From Lunularia cruciata (taxonomy: Eukaryota; Streptophyta; Marchantiopsida; Lunulariales; Lunulariaceae), in the NCBI GenBank assembly GCA_948567375.1, contig OX419758.1, positions 2,051,001-2,115,000 of the forward strand: DNA of 64,000 nt, in the 5' to 3' direction. Position numbers and translations under genes: made by a program. The notes under the pieces were generated by a model. It was given only the letters and a program-made list of their open reading frames with translations. It had not been told where the DNA came from and did not search any database. Shown here in pieces: positions 12,830 through 23,504 of the stretch. Each line of letters starts with the position of its first letter. The first letter of the stretch is position 1.

Positions 12830-15240
12830 GCCTGGAGCAATCTCAAGACCTTACAATCCCCATGACAACGGTCATTCACCAAACTGTACAGAAAATCCTC
12901 TAAATCTCCTTGCTCTCCTTCTTGCTCCTGACCAGTGCAAGGCAAAGCCAGACTCTCAAATTCTCTCTCCTATCACTGTCCAAGGCAAGCAAAACCAATT
13001 CAAATTTACCCCTCTCTTCTCACTGTCATTCACCAAGCTGAACAGAAATCCTTTGAAAGCTCCCTTCTATTTCAAAAACACAATGAACTTCTTCTCTCCT
13101 TCTGTTTGACACTAGTCAGGCCACTTTGAATTTTTCTATCCAAATTTCACACTCTCCTTTTAACATTCAAAAATAGTCTCTATTCAGCCCTCTATCTCCT
13201 TTCTCAGTCCAAACTCTTCCTTGGTGGAAAAGACCTCTCCTGTCTTGCACTCTCAAGACATGCTTCCTGCAAAATTTTTCTCTCCTCTGGCCTACACACT
13301 CTCAAGGCATACTCCTTGTGAAATTTTCTCCTACAAAATTGTTCCTCTGGCCACTGTTCTGCACAAGAGCACTTCAAAAGTTTTTCCTTCTCTCCTCTTG
13401 TCATAGACCAAGGCCTAGCCTTCAAAAATTCTCCCACTCACTTCCTCTAGTCTAGTTCAAGGCAAATCCTCTTGATCTCACTCTCTTGCTCCTGCCACAA
13501 TTCAAGGAAAAAAAACTCTTCAAAAGTTTCTTCACATCTCCTTGTCTTGTCACAAGCCATGACCAAGCCTTCAAAAATCCCCTCCCTCCTCTCTTCTCTT
13601 CCTCTTGTCCTGGCCAAACCCTCAAATGTCCTTCCCTTCTTTCCTGTCCTCCTGTCCAAAACACTTCAAGCCAAACCTCAAAAATTTCCTCTCAGCTCTT
13701 CAGTTGGTCACTCTTGTCCAGAACAAACTTTTGAACCCCTTACTCCTTCCTTGTTGTTTCCTCCCCAGCCCATTTCCTGCAAAATTACACTCCTTCAGCC
13801 AATTCCCATAAGGCTTTACACTCGAGAAAAAAATCCTTGCCCCTGTACTGTCCAAACCCTACCATCCCTTCTTGAGAAAAACTCCTTCTCCTCTTTCTTG
13901 TCATAGACCAAGGCCATCCAAACTCTCAAAAATTGTCTTTGCTCACTTCTATCACTGACAAGCCCTTTGTCAACTCAAAAAATCCTCTCAAGCTCTTTGT
14001 TGTCATGTCAATGGTTCACTGATTTCTCCTCAAGCATCTCATCAGTCCCACTTTTCTCTCTCAAAGTATTACTGTCTATTCCTCATTAGCCAAATTCTTT
14101 CACTACAAATAGAGCATCTTCTTGAAATTTCTCTTCATGCTCTCAACAATCACACTTTCCTCTCTCGGAGTACTACTCTCTATTCCTCAAGCCTAGTTCC
14201 TGCTAAGCATCTCCTCAATATCCTTCATTAAAATCCAACAGAGCATCTCTCTTGAAATTTCTCCTCAGCATTCCCCTCAAGCCCTGTCACTTCAAAACCC
14301 TTCCTTAAGTCCTCATTCCCAGCTCACCTTAACACCTTCCATGACATTCCTCCTTGGCAACCTTCAGCACATCTCATGAAAATATACCATACTCCTGCCT
14401 TTCAACTCAAGCCCCATAGAGCCTGCAAAGATGTTCTCTCCTCTGACTGTCCATCCTCTCCTTCAACATTTCTTTCTCAACAGCCTTACCTTTGCATAAC
14501 CTTCCCTCAGTCCTCCCCAAAGCTCAAAATTTTTTCCTTCCTCTCCCGTGTCCTCTCTCAACCATCCCTAACATTAAAATTGTCTCCCTCTCCAGCTCTC
14601 CTAGTCCAACCCTCAGGCCTTCCCTAAACCTCCAAGAAATGATCCCCTTTCTCTCATGTCCAGCCCTTAGTCCTTCAAAATCCTCCCTAAGTCTTTCTTA
14701 TGTCCTGTCCAGCAAGCAAACCCTTTGAAATCCTCCCTAAGTCTTTCCTCTGTCCTCTCCAGCAAGCAAGCCCTTAGAGAGAATTGTCCCTAAGTCTTTC
14801 CTCTGTCCTCTCTAGCAAGCAAGCCCTTTGAGAGAATTTTCCCTAAGTCTTTTCGTTGTCCTCTCCAGCAAGCAAGCCCTTTGAGAGAATTTCTTAAGCT
14901 CTTCCCTATGTCCTTTCATTAAACAGCCCTCTCACCCTTTTCTTCTTCTTTTCTCATTACTCAACATAAGTTTCCCACAAGCTCATTTGATCAAAAGCAC
15001 CAAATAAAACTTCCGAGACTTTTTGGCTCAAGAAAAAAGAAAATGTCCTAACTAAAATAACTCTCACATGCCTTATCAATTCAAATGACACTCAAATCAT
15101 ATTCTCAAGATTCTAGTACCATAAAAAAAGCCACGGTTTGGTGTATCACAAAATTGAGCTCCAAGTGTTGAGTAACACAAAGAGATTCTTGAGCTAAGGT
15201 CTCATAGAAGGAAACTCTAGCTCTCACCAAATTGCACCAA
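12830..15240 (-). repeat. Pyrimidine-rich right arm of the giant inverted repeat
   Basis: The reverse complement of the left arm in organisation: CT-rich on the plus strand, minisatellite-like units such as TCCCTAAGTCTTTCCTCTGTCC repeated around 14680-14890, and a well-conserved outer end (14930-15240). The best-conserved part is the outer 300 bp; inward the two arms have diverged and expanded separately. Confidence 0.75.
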
Positions 15241-15270
15241 CAATAGCCGTGAACCTTTTTCTCAATGACA

Positions 15271-17127
15271 CCGTTTGATCCTCAACTACCGTGTGTGGTT
15301 GATTTTGATGCTTCTAACTTTGCAATTGGAGCCATGTTGCAACAAGAATTCCCATATGGACTACATCCTATTGCCTTGGTGTCTTGCTGACTCAATACGG
15401 CTGAAAGAAACTACTCTACTTGAGATTGAGAAAAAATTGCAATGGTATATGCCACCAAGGGATGGAGGCATTACCTTTGGAGACCTTACACTTGGAATAC
15501 ATGAAGAGCCGACATCATCGATGGGAGGAACAACTCTAATTGTTTGACATCAAACTTGAGTACAAACCAAGTCGGTTCCATGTCATCCTTGATGCTTTAT
15601 CACGATGACCTGATTTGAAGTCTCTTCCTCTCATCACAACTGCAATTACGACGGTGTCAATTGACTCCAAGGTCCCAAATGAGTTTTAGTCAACTCTACA
15701 ACAAGATCACTTCTTCCAAATGGTACATGGTTGCCTTATTGCATGCAACAAGGAGTACAACACCTTCTCTATCAAGGAGGGCCTTCTATTCCATGAGGAC
15801 CGGATCTATGTTCCAACCATAGGTGATCTTTGACTTGTGTGCCTTCAAGAAGCTAATGATTTACACATAATTGGTCACATGGGTGTGGACAAGACCTTGG
15901 GTACCCTCCAACGCCTATGGTGGTGGCCCAACATGACACGAGATGTTTGAGAATTTGTCTGATTGTGTGAGAGCTACCAACATAACAAGGCCAACAACCA
16001 AAAGCCGAGTGGACTCCTTCAACCACTCGCCATTCCATCCGCTTGATAGGAGCATGTGAGCTTGGATCTCATCACATCCTTGCCCAAGATAAATCAAGGA
16101 CACATAGCAATCATGGTGTATGTGGATAAGCTTAGTAAGCAAATCCACTTGGCACCAACCTATGATACCATGGATGCTCCAACCTTAGTGCAAATTTACT
16201 TCAACAATGTCTTCAAACGTCATAGGATGCCATGTGTATTCATCTCTAACCACAATCCTTGATTTACCAAGAAGTTTTGGCAAGCACTCTTCTAGATACT
16301 CGACACCACGCTTGCTTTGTCCACAGCCTATCATCCTCAAATTGATGGACAAACCAAACGTGCAAATCGTACATTGGAGGATATGTTGCGTTTCTTTGTC
16401 AATGTACACCATATCAATTGGGATGAATGTTTAGTAGATGTAGAATTTGCCTACAACAATTCCAAATAGGCAAGCACCATATTTTTTCCTTTCTTTCTCA
16501 ATTTTGGCCAAGATCCGCTTGTTCCAAATTCTCTTCTTGCTCCCCCTCCATCTCAAGTTCCTCATACTTCAACATTCTTGACCACTATATCTTGATCTCT
16601 CCAACAAGCCAAATTTCACCTCCTTGTTGCTCAGAATTGTCAAAAACAATATGCGGACCACCATCGCTATGATCTCACCTTTGAAGTCGGTGGTAAAGTC
16701 ATGCTATCCTCTAGTAACTTCCTTCTCCCACTTGATACCCAAGTTTGTAAACTTGCCCCTAATTGGATAGGACCCATTGATGTCACCCAAATTGTCTCTC
16801 TTGTTGCTTATCAACTTGCCTTGCCTTGTCATATGCGTATCCATCTGGTCTTTCATATTTCCAAGTTGATACCCTTTGTTCCTAACCCCTCTTCCTTTTC
16901 CTCTTGAGTCCAACCTCCCCCTCCTCTTGTCCCTATCAATGATCATGAAGAGTACAAAGTTGATCGTATCCTTGCATGTTGCCATATTCAACAAGGTCGT
17001 CGACAACATACAAAGTACAAGGTCCTTTGCAAAGGGAATCCCCTTCATGATGCCACATGGGAACCTCTTTTGCACCTCCAAAATGCACCGATGGCCATCC
17101 AGGAGTTCAAAGATTCACAAGCAATGA
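15271..17127 (+). pseudogene. RNase H, integrase and chromodomain of element A
   Basis: Continuation of Pol after the insertion. RNase H: VVDFDASNFAIGAMLQQE. Integrase zinc region: HIIGHMGVDKTLGTLQRLWW (about 15865). Integrase core: SLDLITSLPK, VYVDKLSKQIHLAPTYDTMD, then an Asp-to-Asn change (FISNHNP for the second catalytic Asp) and [13 protein letters not shown]. The C-terminal chromodomain (16945-17127) has EYKVDRILACC, KYKVLCKGNPLHDATWEP and IQEFKDSQ. There are several in-frame stops. The chromodomain would target integration to particular histone marks in active relatives. Confidence 0.85.
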
Positions 17128-17156
17128 GGACATCACCAATTAGCTGTGGGGAAATA

Positions 17157-17570
17157 TGTAACAATATGGAGTTAGCAACAAAGTTAGTAAGGCTAACAAA
17201 GTAGCAAATAAGATAAATTAGCCTAGAATATTTTGGAAGTATCTAGAAAGCTTTTTGGGAAGCTTCCTAGCTAGCTTAGCTTGCACCTCAAGTAAGTAGC
17301 TTCTAGAAGGAGGCTTCTTACTAGCTTAGCTTGCATGCCAAGTAGGCGGTTTCTAGAAGGAAGCTTGTTGAGAAGCTTCCTAGTTAACTTGGCTTGCATT
17401 CTAAGAAAGCAACTTGAGGAAACATCTTGAGAAGCTTCTCAAGGGCCTTGTATGCTACCTATAAATACCAAAGCCAAAGCTCATGCTAGGCATTTGGAGT
17501 TTTCTCTCATCAAGTGTCCCAATGTGAGCTTCCATTGTCCTATTTCTCTCCTCGGTCTTGATCTTTTACA
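17157..17570 (+). repeat. 3' LTR of element A
   Basis: 414 bp, TGTAACAATATGG to TTTTACA, preceded by the purine tract GTGGGGAAATA (polypurine tract). It is followed by the ATTAT target duplication and then by the resumed R repeat. Confidence 0.9.
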
Positions 17571-18120
17571 ATTATTCACTTGTGAGTGTGGTTTTATACT
17601 AGATGCAACAATGGTCCACATGACATAGTGTTCTTTTGGAGGATAAAGGGTAGCTACCCATGATGGTATCAGAGAAAAAGTGTTTGCTATGGCACAAGAG
17701 AGTGTATACCTTGCTTGAAGGGACCATTTTTATGCTTTGTAGACAACACATATCAAGGTAGACTTATACTTAGTTAGAGATGATTAGATGAGAGTAGTAG
17801 GTGTTGTGATTATAGACCCTACACATGATGCAATTTTGGAAGAAGTGATTACTCATCCTCTTGGATGAGCGGCAAGTGGAGCAACAACATGCAAGGTCTC
17901 TAAATATAGTAATATGTACCAAGGTCACCTCTTTGTTCTTCTAGCCTTGGATTTATATGGAGCAATGGACATGACATAAAACACATTTATCAAGGAGAGC
18001 ATGGGAGCTTATCATATTAGATGCCAATGTGTACCACTCTCATTCTCATGCTTTGTAACATATTTTAGACAACTTGTGTCTATTGCTCAATAGAAAGCAT
18101 TGGCTGGTGCAATCCATTGG
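17571..18120 (+). repeat. Repeat family R, copy 2, right part
   Basis: Continues copy 2 after element A, aligning with 3860-4400 and 34655-35240. Together with 4960-5399 it reconstructs a single R copy with one ATTAT. Confidence 0.75.
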
Positions 18121-18170
18121 AGAACAATCACACTAGCTATAGTACCATTAGCTAGAAAATTAGCTAGAGG

Positions 18171-18747
18171 TGAGAATTGGCCTGGTAATATCTTGAAGGA
18201 TGTCATATATGATGGTCAAAGTAGATTAGATAGAAGGGTCACCAAAAGAGGACTTCCACAAATAGAGTAGAGGCCAAGAACACACTAAAACCTTTAAAGC
18301 AAATTTTGGAAGCCTAAATGAAGGAATTAGGCCAAGAACAAATGTGGTGTTTTCCCCGAATGGATAAAAGGTTAGCCTCCTTCCTTCTTTACTTTCTTTT
18401 TTCAAGAGCTTTCCAGTAGTAGCATTTCCATACTATATTGACCTTTCTATAGGAACATTACCAAACGATTCCATATAGCCTAATTGATTTGATCCACCAA
18501 ATGGGACCCAAATTGACATATCACCAACCCCTAGACCTAATCCAAGGGTGTAGCTTGGAGACATGTTACCAATCCATATATCTGATCTAAAGGTGTAGAT
18601 TCCTTGGAAGGGATCTTCTTCACTATATAATAAAATCAAAATGCTCTTTTGGGGCATCGGAGTATTGAGGAATTCAGTCTTGCATTTTCTCTTGTGTTTC
18701 TTCTTCTATGTTTATCTTAGGGTGTCTCTTGTCCTTGAAGTTTTACA
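18171..18747 (+). repeat. LTR-like repeat family Q, copy 1
   Basis: Begins TGAGAATTGG, ends TTTTACA, and contains a TATA-like CTATATAATAAAATC. It aligns along its length with 19090-19638, with shared marks GGACTTC, CCAAGGGTG/GGAGCTT and CTTTTGGGGCATC. The TG...CA ends and the paired arrangement suggest LTRs of an otherwise deleted element. Confidence 0.6.
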
Positions 18748-19089
18748 CTAGGTGATGCTTCTTTGGATGCTCTTGTAGTTTGTAGACCTTATGACTTGTA
18801 TAGCTCAAATATCTTAGGTGTGGTAGGATAGATTTCTCATATTGATACTATTGTGTCTTAGTCCCATTTTACATCTTTTGTCTCACCCTTGTGGTGCAAT
18901 TGTAATACCAAGAGCTAGCCATATGATCTAGATGTGAAATTTGGTTTGGTAACATCTAGAATGATGTTATACATGATGGTCAAAATAGATAAGATAGAAG
19001 TATCACCAATAGAGTACTCTACTAATAGGGCAGAAACCAAAATAGACTTGAGAACCTTAGAACCAATAGCTAGATATATGATTTAAAGG
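18748..19089 (+). other. Spacer between the Q copies
   Basis: 342 bp with a third partial match to the start of Q (around 18925-19000, TTTGGTTTGGTAACATCTAG). No coding motif. Probably the remains of the internal region or a fragmentary third Q copy. Confidence 0.5.
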
Positions 19090-19638
19090 TGAGAATTAGT
19101 TTGGTAACATCTGGAAGGATGTTACACATGATGGACTAAAAAGATCAGAAAGATGTATCACCAAAAGGGGACTTCTACTAATAGAGTAGGAACCAAAATA
19201 TGCTTGAAATCTTTGAAGGCAATTTTGGAGGCCTAAACGGATGAATTAGGCCTCGAAAATGTGTAGTTGCCCCCCCTCCTCAATGGAGTAAAGGTTGGCC
19301 TTCCCTCCCCCCTGCTTTGTCTCATCAAGAGCTTTCCAACGGTACCTTACGTGATTCTGAGATTCCTACATGAAGATTCCCTAAAAGATTCTCTCCGGTC
19401 AAAGCTTGTTTGGCCAACCAGATAGGACCTAGACCAGACATGTCACCCATCCAAGTAAGTAATCCAAGGGTGGAGCTTGCTGACATATCACCTATCTGTG
19501 TCCCTAATCCTAGGGTGGAGCTTCCTTGGAGTAGATCCTCTTTGTCTATATGATAAAGAGAAGGTGCTCCCTTGGGGCATCAATTGTTTGAGTGTGCAAT
19601 CTGTGTTTTCTCTCTTCTCTTGTCCTCAGAGTATTACA
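19090..19638 (+). repeat. LTR-like repeat family Q, copy 2
   Basis: 549 bp, TGAGAATTAG to GTATTACA. Its 3' part (about 19470-19638) is the inverted partner of 57366-57550, including GGGGCATC and the terminal GAGTATTACA. Confidence 0.6.
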
Positions 19639-19640
19639 AT

Positions 19641-21115
19641 GAGGGAAACTTCTAAATGCCTAGCATGAGCTTTGGCTTTGGTATTTATAAATAGCATACA
19701 AGGCCCTTGAAAAGCTTCTCAAGAAGCTTCCTCGAGCCGCTCTCTTTAGAGTGCAAGCCAAGTTAACCAAGAAGCTTCTCAAGAAGTTTCCTTCTAGAAG
19801 CTGCCTACTTGGCGTGCAAGCTAAGTTAGTTAGAAGCTTCTAGAAGCTTCCTTCTAGAAGCTACTTACTTGAGGTGCAAGCTAAACTAGCCGGGAAGCTT
19901 CTTAGATACGTCCAAAATATTCTAGACTAATTTTTCTTATTGCTACTTCATTGGCCCTACTAACTTTGTTAGTAAACTCCATATTGTTACATATTCCCCC
20001 ACCACTAGTTGGTGATGTCTTCATCGCCAGTGAAGCTTCAAACTCCTAAATGGCCATCTATGCATTTTGGAGGTGAGAAAGAGGTTCCCATGTGGCATCA
20101 TGAAGGGGATACCCTTTCCAAAGGACCTTGTACTCCATTTGTTGTCGACGGCCTTGTTGAATATGGTGACACGCAAGGATAAGATCAACTTCATACTCCT
20201 CATGATCATTGATAGGGACATGAGGAGGAGGAGGTTGGACTTAAGACAAAAAGGAAGAAGTGTCAGGAAAAAAAAGGTTTCAACTTGGAAACAGGAAAGA
20301 CAAGATGGATATGCATATGACAAGGCAAGGCAAGTCGATAAGCAAAAGGAGAGATAATTTGGGTGACATCAAAGGGTCATGTCCAATAAGGGGCAAGTTT
20401 ACGAACTTAGGTATCAAGTGGGAGAAGGAGGTTGCTAGAGGATAGCATGACTTTATCATCGACTTCAAAGGTGATATCACAATGATGGTGGTTTGCATAT
20501 TTTTTTGACAATCTGAGCAACAAGGAGGTGAGATTTGGCTTGTAGGAGAGATTGGGATATAGTGGTCAAGAATGATGAAGTATGAGGAACTTGAGATGGA
20601 GGAGGAGCAAGTAGAGAATCTGGAACAAGTAGATCTTGGCCAAAATTGAGAAAGAAAGGAGAAAATGTGGTGCTTGCTTGTCTGGAATTGTTGTAGGTAA
20701 ATTTTGCAACTACAAGACATTCATCTCAATTGGTATGGTGTACATTGACAAAGGCATGCAACATATCCTCCAATGTATGGTTTGCACGTTTGGTATGTCG
20801 ATCAGTTTGAGGGTGATAGACCATGGACAAAGCAAGCTTGGTGTTGAGTATCTAGAAGAGTGCTTGCCAAAACTTCCTAGTAAATTGAGGATCACGGTCG
20901 GAGATGAGTACATGTGGCATCCCATGATGTTTGAAGACATTGTCAAAGTGGATTTGCGCTAAGGTTGGAGCATCCATGGTATCATAGGGTGGTGCCAAGT
21001 GGATCTTTTTACTAAGTTTACCCACAAACAACACAATTGTTGTGTGTCCTTTCTTTGTCAATGTGAAAGAAGTCTGAAGTTTTTCATGCAAGACATAAAT
21101 GACACATAAAAACAT
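19641..21115 (-). mobile_element. Copy B: truncated chromovirus related to element A
   Basis: On the minus strand. From the right: integrase core (21115 to about 20850) with GKLSKKIHLAPPYDTMDAP and VLISDRDPQFTRKFW, where the second catalytic Asp is kept. The Pol C-terminus follows, then a chromodomain at about 20210-20030 (YKVLWKG, DATWEP), then the start of the 3' LTR at 19991 (TGTAACAATATGG read on minus). The LTR is truncated at about 19641, next to the end of Q. Gag, protease, RT and the 5' LTR are missing. Frames are interrupted. Confidence 0.85.
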
Positions 21116-21238
21116 TTTCTAGAGAAGATTTTGTTTTGGGTGTGAATCATAAATGGATGATACTCTTTTGAATTAATGCACTTGATTAGAAAGGTGTGAC
21201 AATGGAAAGGGTTTGCTCAAAAGTGTCAAGGTTTGATC

Positions 21239-21930
21239 TGTAACACCCATTTGTGCATGTGTGTGGTATTGTGATATTTAGCTTGGTATTACAAGTACTT
21301 AAGAGATATTATTTATATAGAGATAAAGGATGGTTCTATATTAGTCATGGTTAGCTAAAGTTAGTCATAGCTAAGATAGATGGGACCTTACTTTAGAGGA
21401 AGTAGAAAAGATGAGCACCACTATTTTGGATTTTAGTGTGTTAACTTGGTATTATTCCTAGGTGTTTGGCTTTGGGGAAAGAGTTGAGAACTCTTGGGCC
21501 CGCAAGCCTTTTTGTTTTGGATTCTTCTTTAGTCCAAGGATAGCCCATGTGAAGGAATCCTTGCTTTAGTGGTTGGGTCAAGATAAGACCACATGCTTAG
21601 GGGAATATGCCCATGTGAATGGATATTCCTTTCTACTTTTTGACTTTACTTGACTTTTAGTCTAGTAACTTGAGTTACTACGGTAATTAGTAACTTTGAT
21701 ACGTAACTATTTCACAAGTATATAAACAAGGAGTGAGGAGGTACTCATCATCCTTTCATTTGCAACTATCTCTCTCTCATTGAGTTCTCTAGTGAGCAAT
21801 GTCTTGAGTCTTGGAGTGTTAGCCTTGGAGGAGTATGATGGAGTTGGGGTTCCTTGCCTTCTTAGTCCATGGTGCGCTACCATAATAGCCATCAGAGGTT
21901 CATCCTGAGTGAGAGACAGGCCGGCTCACA
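21239..21930 (+). repeat. LTR1 of the young gypsy element
   Basis: 692 bp, TG...CA ends. Same sequence by eye as LTR2. Preceded by GATC. Confidence 0.95.
21719..21727 (+). promoter_or_regulatory. Putative TATA box in LTR1
   Basis: TATATAAAC, followed at a plausible distance by the ATCATCCTTTCATTTGCAAC region as a candidate transcription start. Identical sites exist in LTR2 (about 28860) and LTR3 (about 29760). An alternative TATA-like ATTTATATAG occurs at about 21311. Inferred only. Confidence 0.5.
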
Positions 21931-21934
21931 TTTT

Positions 21935-21952
21935 TGGTTCCGTTACCGGGAC
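21935..21952 (+). other. Putative primer binding site
   Basis: TGGTTCCGTTACCGGGAC begins with TGG (complement of tRNA CCA) four bases after LTR1. It resembles the GGCGCCGTTGCCGGGG-type site of Athila-like plant elements but is not identical, so the tRNA is not assigned. The copy after LTR2 (about 29076-29093) has G where this one has A (21945). Confidence 0.6.
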
Positions 21953-21971
21953 CTCTCTAGAAGGCAAGATA

Positions 21972-22142
21972 ATGTTCCGCGTCCAATTCTACATTAGGCA
22001 GAAGGAGGCTATGAGAGCTCACTTGGAGAGAACATTAGGAGAGGAGAGGGCTGAACTTATGTTAGAGAACCAAGATCCATTTGTATACCCTGTAGTTCAT
22101 TATGATGTCTTTGAGGTGATTTTGTACATCTTGTACACATGA
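21972..22142 (+). CDS. Leader ORFa, 56 aa, paralogous to ORFb
   Basis: ATG-initiated small ORF between the PBS and Gag. It aligns without gaps to the small ORF at 23267-23431: MRAHLERTLG against MRVRLICTLG, PFVYP against PFVFP, and LYILY against MYILY at the C-terminus. No known domain. It could be a remnant of a split protein, an exon of a spliced leader product, or a small accessory protein. Conservation of two copies in frame supports coding, but expression is unproven. Confidence 0.5.
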   Translation: MFRVQFYIRQKEAMRAHLERTLGEERAELMLENQDPFVYPVVHYDVFEVILYILYT

Positions 22143-22790
22143 GAGGAATTGGAGAGATTGTGTGAGGTGGATTGCAGATTTTGGGGATTAAGGTGATTTT
22201 GGGCAAAATCTCAAGTTTAAGATCTGGACTTGAGATTTCTACACATGATAGATTGGGTTATCTTTCAGTTAGCACACTTGAAATTATTGAGAGAGCTTCT
22301 ATGCGCACTGGGCTAGAATTTTTGAAAGTTGATAGGGTAAAGTGCTCCCGCAACTGCATGCTCTCTGGAAAATTGTACAGAGTCTGCCATTTCTTCAATG
22401 TTTAGTGAATTGTCCTGAAAATTTCCAAGAAAATTCAGTGCATTGTATCCTACCTGGTGCCACAAAAATTAGAGAGAGATCATTTTTGCGCAGTGCGTTA
22501 TGAGTTTTTGAAGTGAGGGGGGTGGTTTTCAGACCAAATCTGAAATATGGGTGCTGAATAGAAAGGTGTCTAGGCCAAATGGCTCGATGAAAAGATCTAA
22601 AATTTTGCAGGGAGGGACGCCCTAGAGTTGTGATCAAGTGTGGAAAATTTCAGAGGACTGTGACATATTAGTTGGGAGATTTGAGTGACATTGTGAGGAA
22701 GGGTCAATTCTGCAGAGTGGAGATCTCATGCATGAGAAGTTTGAGATCAACAAAAAGCATGTTTGAGTGTTTAGATTCATCTTGGGGAAC

Positions 22791-23264
22791 ATGGAGAGTC
22801 ATCAAGAGTGGAAATTGAGATTATGCAAGGTTCCCCAAGGGTTTGAGGTGATTGTAGGGGTGGATTTGAGGAAAAGAGAGTTTACAATAGAATTTGAAGA
22901 GAGTGTTGAGAGGATCCAAAAACCTACACCACTTGGAGGAAAGAGTGAGTCTAAGTGCTTTCTATGTGGAGAGAAGGGACATAAGGCAAGTTCATGTCCA
23001 TTGACCTTTGAGAGCAAGAGATTGAGGGAAAGGAGAGGCTTACTTGACTTGGGTTTGCATGTTGGACCTTCTTCACCAAGATTGGGAGGGAGAAGATCTA
23101 AGACCAAGGAGTTGTGTGAGGTTTGTGGAGTTGAAGGACTTCCAAAAGGACATGAGTGTAGTGGAGTAAAAGCACTTTTGGAAACTTTGGTGAAGGATCT
23201 TGGAGAGAGTCTTAGTACAGCTACAGAAATACTACCACCTTCATCAGCTAGTTCTCAAGATTAG
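22791..23264 (+). CDS. Leader ORF1, CCHC zinc-knuckle protein (157 aa)
   Basis: First ATG at 22791 (MESHQEWKLRL). It contains a retroviral-type zinc knuckle, CFLCGEKGHKASSC (C-x2-C-x4-H-x4-C), about residues 57-70, and a second cluster CEVCG...GHEC near residue 110, both typical of nucleic-acid binding. It lies upstream of Gag-Pol in a different position from the usual Gag knuckle, which is present separately in the main ORF. Some plant Tat/Ogre elements have an extra ORF upstream of gag; this may be the counterpart. The role (RNA packaging or chaperone) is inferred. It ends two bases before ORFb starts. Confidence 0.7.
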   Translation: MESHQEWKLRLCKVPQGFEVIVGVDLRKREFTIEFEESVERIQKPTPLGGKSESKCFLCGEKGHKASSCPLTFESKRLRERRGLLDLGLHVGPSSPRLGGRRSKTKELCEVCGVEGLPKGHECSGVKALLETLVKDLGESLSTATEILPPSSASSQD

Positions 23265-23266
23265 TG

Positions 23267-23431
23267 ATGGAGATAATCTTTCAACTTATGGATAAACTAT
23301 CCATGAGAGTTAGATTAATATGCACTCTAGGATTTGATGTTGCTATAGAAATCTTGGAGCAACCTGAACCTTTTGTGTTCCCTAGAGTGGATTATTCTCA
23401 GATGGTGTTAGTCATGTATATACTCTATTAG
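23267..23431 (+). CDS. Leader ORFb, 54 aa, paralogous to ORFa
   Basis: Starts with ATG two bases after the stop of ORF1 and ends at TAG 23429-23431. It is gaplessly alignable with ORFa (see there). It begins MEIIFQLMDK and ends in a hydrophobic LVMYILY. The duplication of a short protein motif on both sides of the zinc-knuckle ORF is unusual. Function unknown. Confidence 0.5.
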   Translation: MEIIFQLMDKLSMRVRLICTLGFDVAIEILEQPEPFVFPRVDYSQMVLVMYILY

Positions 23432-23504
23432 TAATAGAGTGAGAGAAAAGAAAAGAGGAAAAAAAAAAAAATTTGAGAGAAAAGAAAGATAGTGAGGGGT
23501 TAAG

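Noticed and set aside
12828..14728. Ser/Pro/Leu-rich open frames in the pyrimidine-rich arm
   Set aside because: Low-complexity translation of CT-rich repeats; mirrored in the opposite arm; no start or splice context.
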